Assembly (NCBI GenBank): GCA_910586715.1
Contig: CAJUJG010000057.1
Location: 1 to 11,418 of the forward strand
Origin: an uncultured Lachnospiraceae bacterium
GTDB lineage: Bacteria; Bacillota; Clostridia; Lachnospirales; Lachnospiraceae
DNA length: 11,418 nucleotides
Reading direction: 5' to 3'
In this document: positions 6,307-11,418 of the stretch, one piece after another
Layout: each line of letters opens with the position of its first letter
How positions within the stretch are numbered: the stretch's first letter is position 1
The notes under the pieces: model-generated
The model's database searches: none
Seen by the model: only the letters and a program-made list of their open reading frames with translations
What the model was told of the DNA's origin: nothing
Program-made: the position numbers and the translations under genes

Positions 6307-6312
6307 TAGTTA
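6286..6312. promoter_or_regulatory. 27-base imperfect palindrome over the promoter, candidate PadR operator
   Basis: Outer arms TAACTA and TAGTTA are perfectly complementary, and 10 of 13 positions match around the centre. The element covers the whole -35 box and most of the spacer of the promoter at 6278-6306, so a bound dimer would block RNA polymerase. PadR proteins are known to autoregulate through palindromes at their own promoters. The symmetry is seen; the identity of the binder is inference. Confidence 0.5.
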
Positions 6313-6354
6313 CATAAAAAATATACTTTTATTGGATTTCATTCATACCCCGCT

Positions 6355-7227
6355 CTACAACTTCTCCCGCGTAATATCCTTATACCCCTGCCCGTATATC
6401 TCATTTGCCGACGCGATAATCATAAACGCATCTTTGTCCTCATCCTTCACAATCTCCTCAAGCTTCGGCGCCATCTGTTTTCTCATTACGACCATAAGCA
6501 TTTCCTTCTGCTCCTTCGTGTACGCGCCGATTGCCGGAATAATCGTCGTCGTAATGTCAAGCTCTCCCATAATACGCTGTTTCATTTTTGTCGGCTCACT
6601 GCTGATAATAAAAATCAGCTTCGCCTCGTCCGAACCGTAAAGCACCTTATCCATCACAATGGAATCAATCACCACCGCAACACCCGCATAAAATGCCACC
6701 GTCAAATCCCGAAACACAATCCAGGACGCCACAATTACCATGCTGTCAAATGCCAAAAATAGAATATTTGTTTTGATATGCTTCCACTTTGTGCGCATCA
6801 CCTTAATAATAATGTCCGCGCCGCCCGTCGTCGCACCCGACTTAAACACAAGCGCAAGCGCCACACCAATCAGCGCGCCTCCGATGACTGCCGCAATCAG
6901 TAAATCCTGCGTCACTGCGCCAAGCGGCGAAAGCGTATTCATAAACACCGTAATCATAAAAAGCGCATACATCGTAGACGCAATAAACCGCCAGCCGAAC
7001 TTCCACAGCCCAAGCGCCACAATCGGCACATTGAGCAGAAGATTAATCGTACCCGTCGGAATATTCACAAAACGGTTTACCAAAATCGAAACACCCGTCA
7101 CGCCGCCGGGCGCAATATCGTTCGGGTCCAAAAATAAACTAATAGCAACGGCATAAATAAATGCCGCTGCCGTCAGTATAAAGTAACGCGCTACCGTATT
7201 CTTCGTTTCTTTTATCATTCCACTCAT
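6355..7227 (-). CDS. YitT family membrane protein (DUF161 plus DUF2179)
   Basis: Integral membrane protein of 290 residues belonging to the YitT family, which is widespread in Firmicutes and has no settled function. Hydrophobic helices lie near 13-33, 43-57, 60-80, 83-100, 108-129 and 155-193. Typical family stretches are DPNDIAPGGVTG (34-45) and SGATTGGADII (130-140). The C-terminal cytoplasmic domain (about 203-287, with ITTTIIPAIGAYT at 225-237 and YGQGYKDI at 278-285) is DUF2179. The length is usual for the family. The ATG at 7227 follows GGAG by 6 bases. It begins 42 bases after the threonine ammonia-lyase stop with no terminator between, so it is probably cotranscribed. I see no clear terminator after it; transcription may run on toward the PadR locus. 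Confidence 0.92.
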   Translation of the reverse strand: MSGMIKETKNTVARYFILTAAAFIYAVAISLFLDPNDIAPGGVTGVSILVNRFVNIPTGTINLLLNVPIVALGLWKFGWRFIASTMYALFMITVFMNTLSPLGAVTQDLLIAAVIGGALIGVALALVFKSGATTGGADIIIKVMRTKWKHIKTNILFLAFDSMVIVASWIVFRDLTVAFYAGVAVVIDSIVMDKVLYGSDEAKLIFIISSEPTKMKQRIMGELDITTTIIPAIGAYTKEQKEMLMVVMRKQMAPKLEEIVKDEDKDAFMIIASANEIYGQGYKDITREKL

Positions 7228-7269
7228 AAATCACTCCACTTGGTCACAGCCTGCGTTCTTGCAGATTGA

Positions 7270-8490
7270 TTAGATATTCGTCCTGACCTGTTTCGGCTGA
7301 TATCCGTTCTCTTCCAAAGCCTTGATAATCTGGTTTTTATGCTCCGTGCCAAACGTTTCAAGCGTAATGCGCAGCTCCACGGCGGCATTTCGGTTGGTTG
7401 ACACAAACTGGTTGTGCTCCAGTTTAATTACATTACCGCTCTGCGCCGCAATCACCTGCGAAACCTTCGTCAGCTCACCCGGCTTATCCGGCAGAAGCAC
7501 GGAAACCGTGAAAATTCTGTCACGGAAAATCAACCCCTGCTGTACGACAGACGACATCGTAATAATATCCATATTTCCGCCGCTTAAAATCGATACGATT
7601 TTTTTATTCTTCACATCAAGATGACGCAGCGCCGCCACCGTAAGCAGTCCGGAATTTTCCACGACCATCTTGTGGTTTTCCACCACATCAAGAAACGAAA
7701 CCACAAGATCTTCGTCAGGCACCGTAATAATCTCGTCAATATTCTGCTGAATATACGGGAAAATATTTTTGCCCGGTGTCTTCACTGCGGTGCCGTCTGC
7801 AATGGTATTGACGCCCGGAAGCGTCACAACCTCCCCCGCCTGAAGCGATGCCCGCATACAGCTTGCGCCCGCAGGCTCCACGCCAATCACCTTAATCTTC
7901 GGATTTAACAGCTTTGCAAGCGTGGAAACACCCGTTGCAAGCCCGCCGCCGCCAATCGGGACCAAAATGATGTCAACCAGTGGCAGCTCCTTAAAGATTT
8001 CCATTGCAATCGTACCCTGCCCCGTGGCAACCGCCAAATCATCGAACGGGTGAATAAAGGTATAACCTTTTTCCGCCGCAAGCTGGTATGCATACTCCGC
8101 CGCCTCGTCATAAACATCTCCCTTTAAGACAACCTCCGCACCGTAACTCTTTGTTCTGTTGACCTTCATCAGCGGCGTTGTGGTCGGCATAACGATAACT
8201 GCGTTCACACCGTATTTTTTTGCGGCATATGCAACGCCCTGCGCGTGGTTTCCCGCAGACGCGGTAATCAATCCCTTCTCGCGCTCCTCGGGCGAAAGCG
8301 TACTAATCTTATAGTATGCGCCGCGCAGCTTATATGCTCCTGTAAGCTGCATATTCTCCGGCTTCAGGTACACTTTGTTCCCCGTTTGGTTACTGAAAAA
8401 TTCACTGTATATCAATTTCGTTTCGGAAGTGACTTTCTTTACGATTTCGGACGCTTCCTCAAACTTTTCCAACGTAAGCATTTCTGACAT
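7270..8490 (-). CDS. ilvA: Threonine ammonia-lyase (threonine dehydratase) with C-terminal ACT domain
   Basis: PLP-dependent cytoplasmic enzyme of 406 residues that converts L-threonine to 2-oxobutanoate and ammonia, feeding isoleucine synthesis or threonine catabolism. K54 in GAYKLRGA is the Schiff-base lysine. SAGNHAQG (79-86) contacts the substrate and cofactor region, and IGGGGLATG (179-187) is the phosphate-binding glycine loop. SGGN at 303-306 lies near the PLP ring nitrogen. Residues about 327-404 form one ACT domain (SVLLPDKPGELTKV), a known site for regulation by amino acids. With a single ACT-type domain and this length it fits the ~400-residue ilvA/tdcB-like form found in Firmicutes, not the longer E. 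coli IlvA. AAGGAGG lies 10 bases before the ATG. It follows ftsY after 57 bases; I cannot tell whether its role is biosynthetic or catabolic. Confidence 0.93.
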   Translation of the reverse strand: MSEMLTLEKFEEASEIVKKVTSETKLIYSEFFSNQTGNKVYLKPENMQLTGAYKLRGAYYKISTLSPEEREKGLITASAGNHAQGVAYAAKKYGVNAVIVMPTTTPLMKVNRTKSYGAEVVLKGDVYDEAAEYAYQLAAEKGYTFIHPFDDLAVATGQGTIAMEIFKELPLVDIILVPIGGGGLATGVSTLAKLLNPKIKVIGVEPAGASCMRASLQAGEVVTLPGVNTIADGTAVKTPGKNIFPYIQQNIDEIITVPDEDLVVSFLDVVENHKMVVENSGLLTVAALRHLDVKNKKIVSILSGGNMDIITMSSVVQQGLIFRDRIFTVSVLLPDKPGELTKVSQVIAAQSGNVIKLEHNQFVSTNRNAAVELRITLETFGTEHKNQIIKALEENGYQPKQVRTNI

Positions 8491-8547
8491 GATATTATTT
8501 CCTCCTTACCGTATTTTATGCACAAACATCTCTATCACCAAAACCTA

Positions 8548-9762
8548 TTACCAAAACAGCCATTTCTTTTTCTTTGGCTTTTCCGAAACCGCATCGTCCG
8601 TCTCCTCATTTATGACATCTGTGTCATTTTTCTCATTTTCTGTATGGTCCTCGTTTTCCGCAGTAACGGCTTCTCCATAATCACTTATGACACTCGTGTC
8701 ATTTTCTTTGCTTGCTGCACTGTCTTCCACTTGCTGCTCCTGCACTGATTCCTGCGCTTTTGCCGTCTCCTCATTTATGACATTTGTGTCACTTTCTGTC
8801 GTGGCACTTCCTGCCATGGCATTTTCTGCCATATCCTCTTTTTCACTTTCAATATCAAACAGCGCGTTCACAAACTCATTCGCATGAAACTTCTGTAAAT
8901 CCTCTATCGTCTCACCCACACCTATGTACTTCACAGGCACATTCAGCTCCGACTGGATTGCCACCGCAATACCGCCCTTTGCCGTTCCGTCCATCTTTGT
9001 GAGAATAATTCCCGTCAGGTCCGCCACTTCACCGAATTCTCTCGCCTGTGAAAGCGCATTCTGTCCCGTCGTCCCGTCAAGCACAATCAGATTTTCCCTG
9101 TGCGCGTCCGGAAATTCGCGGTCGATAATGCGGTTCATTTTTTTGAGCTCTTCCATTAAATTTTTCTTATTGTGAAGCCGCCCCGCCGTGTCGCAAATCA
9201 ACACGTCAATCTTTCTTGCCTTTGCTGCATTCACCGCGTCGTAAATGACAGAAGCCGGGTCAGCGCCTTCGTTGCCGCCAATCATGTCAACACCCGCTCT
9301 GTGTGCCCATTCCGCAAGCTGGTCGCCCGCGGCGGCACGAAACGTATCGGCGGCGGCAATCAGCACCTTTCTGCCCTGTCCCTTCAAAATGCCTGCAAGC
9401 TTTCCGACCGAAGTCGTCTTTCCCACACCGTTTACGCCAATGATAAAAATAACCGACTGCTTCTTCTCAAAATCATACGCCGTCTCTTCCACGCGCATCT
9501 GCTCCTTGATACTTTCAACAAGCAGCTCCTTGCACTCGGACGGATGACGCAGATGCCGTTTTTTCACCTCGTCCTTCATGCGCTCTATAATGTCATTCGT
9601 GGCATTGACGCCAATATCCCCCATAATCAGGATTTCCTCAAGCTCCTCATAAAAATCGTCGTCAATCTCCGACGCGCCGTAAAATACCGCGTCAATCCCT
9701 GCCACGATGTTATCTCTTGTCTTATTCAAGCCTTCCTTTAAGCGGCTGAAAAAACCTGCCAT
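8548..9762 (-). CDS. ftsY: Signal recognition particle receptor FtsY with acidic C-terminal tail
   Basis: SRP-type GTPase of 404 residues that docks ribosome-SRP complexes at the membrane. The ATG at 9762 has AAGGAGG 7 bases upstream; the TTG one codon earlier is an unlikely start. Numbering from that TTG as residue 1, the helical N domain covers about 1-100. The G domain shows GVNGVGKTT (110-118), DTFRAAA (140-146), DTAGR (192-196), TKMDGTAKGG (256-265) and GVGE (282-285), with the NG core ending near FDIE (303-306). The remaining ~100 residues are an acidic Glu/Ser/Thr/Ala-rich tail with repeats DTNVI, DTSVI and DTDVI, ending KKKKWLFW. In E. coli the acidic region lies at the N-terminus; here it is at the C-terminus, and the basic-aromatic end might touch the membrane. 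The start overlaps the smc stop (TGATG), implying coupled translation. Confidence 0.96.
   Translation of the reverse strand: MAGFFSRLKEGLNKTRDNIVAGIDAVFYGASEIDDDFYEELEEILIMGDIGVNATNDIIERMKDEVKKRHLRHPSECKELLVESIKEQMRVEETAYDFEKKQSVIFIIGVNGVGKTTSVGKLAGILKGQGRKVLIAAADTFRAAAGDQLAEWAHRAGVDMIGGNEGADPASVIYDAVNAAKARKIDVLICDTAGRLHNKKNLMEELKKMNRIIDREFPDAHRENLIVLDGTTGQNALSQAREFGEVADLTGIILTKMDGTAKGGIAVAIQSELNVPVKYIGVGETIEDLQKFHANEFVNALFDIESEKEDMAENAMAGSATTESDTNVINEETAKAQESVQEQQVEDSAASKENDTSVISDYGEAVTAENEDHTENEKNDTDVINEETDDAVSEKPKKKKWLFW
8612..8792. repeat. Three copies of a 16-base palindrome inside ftsY
   Basis: Copies lie at 8612-8627 (ATGACA-4-TGTCAT), 8687-8702 (ATGACAC-2-GTGTCAT) and 8777-8792 (ATGACA-4-TGTCAC, one end mismatched). 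Spacings of 75 and 90 bases keep the reading frame, and each copy encodes DTxVI in the FtsY tail. The outer two copies share a longer match of 29 bases with one difference (8598-8626 and 8763-8791). This suggests duplication of a small unit within the gene. Confidence 0.7.
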
Positions 9763-11418
9763 CAATTCTCCTCCTTATTCTCCTGACTCCATTGATCCAT
9801 TTCACTGTCCACCAAATTGACACTGACAAGCGTGGACACGCCCTTTTCCTGCATGGTAATACCATACAGTCTGTCTGCCTGTTCCATTGTACCACGTCTG
9901 TGGGTAATTACAATAAACTGTGTAGACTTTTTAAGCTTATTCAAATATTTGGCAAATCGGCTTACATTTTCCTCGTCAAGCGCTGCCTCAATCTCATCCA
10001 AAAGACAAAACGGTGACGGCTTTAAATTTTGTATCGCAAACAAAAGCGCAATTGCCGTAAACGATTTCTCTCCGCCGGAAAGCTGCATCATATTTTGGAG
10101 CTTCTTGCCGGGCGGCTGCGCGATAATACGAATACCCGCCTCCAAAATATCCTCATCCTCAATCAGCTCAAGCGTACCCTTTCCGCCGCCAAACAAATCC
10201 TTAAACACCTTGTCAAACTCGCGTTTGATTTCTTCAAACTTCTCGGCAAACTGTTTGCGCATTGCTGCGTCAAGCTCTTCGATAATATTCTCCAACGTCT
10301 TCTCTGCTTCAATCAAATCGTCATGCTGGTTTTTCATAAACGTATATCGCTCCATCAACGCCTTGTAATCCTCAATCGCATTAACGTTGACGTCACCAAG
10401 CTTCTTAATACCATCCTTAATCTCCGCAATCAGCTTCTTCATCGCCGCAGCGTCACTAAACGTCTCGTTGCGCATTCCTGTGGCACTGCCCAGCGTAATT
10501 TCATACTCACTCCACATGTAATTCATCTGCGCTTCCATTGCCTCCTCAAATTTCTCCCGCTGTGCGTTCAACCGGTAGATTTCCTTGTCAAGCGCATTTT
10601 TCTGTTCCGATATTTCCTCTCTTGTCGTAAAAAAGCCTTTCTGCTTTTGCTGCAGCTCGTCCCTTGTCTGCTGCTTCTCCTTGAGCGCAGCCTCCGCATC
10701 CGACTGCGTGCCGTGCGATGCCATAATTGTCTTTTCAATTTCAGCAATATTGTGCTGTTTTGCCTCCATATCGCCGTGACATGCATCAAGATTTGTCTGT
10801 ACCTCCGAAAGCTCCTCTTTATGCCGGGCAATCTCACCCTCTACACGGTCTAAGTTCGTCTGCTCAAACTCCTGTTTCTGCAAAAGCTTCTCGTATTCCA
10901 CGTCCCACTCGCCAACCATGCCCGTTTTGCTCGACTCCTCGGCACGGTACGTTTCCAGTTCATGCTGATACACGACGATATTTGCCTCAAGCTTTTTCTC
11001 TTCCTCTTCAGAGTTTTTTAGTTCTTCTAAAATCCGCTCCTTATCAACATTGATTTCTTCTGTCTTTTGCGCAATCTCTTGCTCCTCGTCCTTTAATGAA
11101 CCAAAACCCTGTTGTGCCTCTTTCTTGCGCTCCTCCGCAGCCGTCACGTTCAGTCTTGCCGTATTCTGTGCAAGGAAAAGCTCCTGCAGCTTCGCCTTTG
11201 CGTCCTCAATATCCTTTCTGTGCACATTTCGCTCCGCCTTGATGTCCTCAATATCCTGCTGTGCCTGCCTTAACTGCTCTTTTGTTTCCAAAACCTTCTT
11301 TTCAAGCTCCTCAAGCTCACGGCGTCTGCCCAAAAGATTGGAATTGTTTTTAAACGCACCGCCGCTGATTGCACCGCCCGGAACGAGAAGCTCGCCCTCA
11401 AGCGTTACCATACGCACA
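9762..11418 (-). CDS. smc: Chromosome partition protein SMC, C-terminal half (cut by window edge)
   Basis: The last 551 residues of the SMC ATPase, which dimerises and compacts and segregates the chromosome with ScpA and ScpB. The 5' part lies beyond the right edge of the window; the visible frame begins inside the gene, not at a start codon. The first 30 residues (MVTLEGELLVPGGAISGG) are the end of the hinge region. A long charged coiled coil, about 31-400, follows. The head domain has GDVNVNAIEDY (341-351), the ABC signature LSGGEKSF (446-453), the Walker B segment FCLLDEIEAALDE (470-482) and the switch histidine in ITHRRGTME (504-512). The protein ends near the usual place for the family. 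The stop codon overlaps the ftsY start, and the ftsY ribosome binding site lies within its last codons. The smc-ftsY order is conserved in Firmicutes. Confidence 0.97.
   Translation of the reverse strand, partial: VRMVTLEGELLVPGGAISGGAFKNNSNLLGRRRELEELEKKVLETKEQLRQAQQDIEDIKAERNVHRKDIEDAKAKLQELFLAQNTARLNVTAAEERKKEAQQGFGSLKDEEQEIAQKTEEINVDKERILEELKNSEEEEKKLEANIVVYQHELETYRAEESSKTGMVGEWDVEYEKLLQKQEFEQTNLDRVEGEIARHKEELSEVQTNLDACHGDMEAKQHNIAEIEKTIMASHGTQSDAEAALKEKQQTRDELQQKQKGFFTTREEISEQKNALDKEIYRLNAQREKFEEAMEAQMNYMWSEYEITLGSATGMRNETFSDAAAMKKLIAEIKDGIKKLGDVNVNAIEDYKALMERYTFMKNQHDDLIEAEKTLENIIEELDAAMRKQFAEKFEEIKREFDKVFKDLFGGGKGTLELIEDEDILEAGIRIIAQPPGKKLQNMMQLSGGEKSFTAIALLFAIQNLKPSPFCLLDEIEAALDEENVSRFAKYLNKLKKSTQFIVITHRRGTMEQADRLYGITMQEKGVSTLVSVNLVDSEMDQWSQENKEEN

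Noticed and set aside
6315..6354. Terminator for the YitT gene
   Set aside because: A T-rich stretch is present but no convincing GC-containing stem precedes it.
9172..9741. Plus-strand open frame of 189 codons opposite ftsY
   Set aside because: It is a shadow of the conserved GTPase domain on the other strand, with no recognisable domain.
10029..10853. Plus-strand open frame of 274 codons opposite smc
   Set aside because: The Leu-, Arg- and His-rich translation is typical of the antisense of a coiled coil; smc is certain on the other strand.

Overview
The window looks like chromosomal DNA from a Gram-positive, low-to-moderate GC Firmicute, most plausibly a gut or rumen Lachnospiraceae-type Clostridia. 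The reasons are strong AGGAGG-type ribosome binding sites, the smc-ftsY gene order, a PadR/HAAS regulatory pair, a YitT membrane protein and a secreted lectin-pectate lyase. The family assignment is inference; nothing here fixes the species. All nine genes I accept lie on the minus strand, so the window is read from its right end to its left.

Right part (about 11418-6355): a housekeeping run. It starts with the C-terminal half of the chromosome-condensation ATPase SMC, cut by the window edge. FtsY (signal-recognition-particle receptor) follows with a TGATG overlap, then threonine ammonia-lyase with an ACT domain, then a YitT-family membrane protein. Gaps are 42-57 bases or less, and I see no terminator between genes. 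FtsY carries an unusual acidic C-terminal tail of about 100 residues, with three copies of a short palindromic DNA repeat in its coding sequence.

Middle part (about 6312-4362): an AT-rich accessory locus. A near-consensus promoter, overlapped by a 27-base imperfect palindrome, drives a HAAS-domain polytopic membrane protein. Its gene overlaps a PadR-type repressor gene, followed by a small secreted protein of unknown family. A terminator with two possible 5' arms closes the locus. This is the best candidate for an undescribed system: a membrane sensor/PadR module controlling an exported product.

Left part (about 4231-100): a 2.55-kb gene, with its own promoter, for a secreted multidomain pectate lyase. 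It has two nearly identical ricin-type lectin domains, a third trefoil-like module and a polysaccharide lyase family 1 (PL1) catalytic domain. A 286-base intergenic stretch with competing inverted repeats follows, then a CPBP intramembrane protease and a GNAT acetyltransferase, closed by a perfect 14-bp terminator hairpin. A near-consensus plus-strand promoter points straight into that hairpin from the left.

No tRNA, rRNA, CRISPR array, insertion sequence or phage gene was seen.
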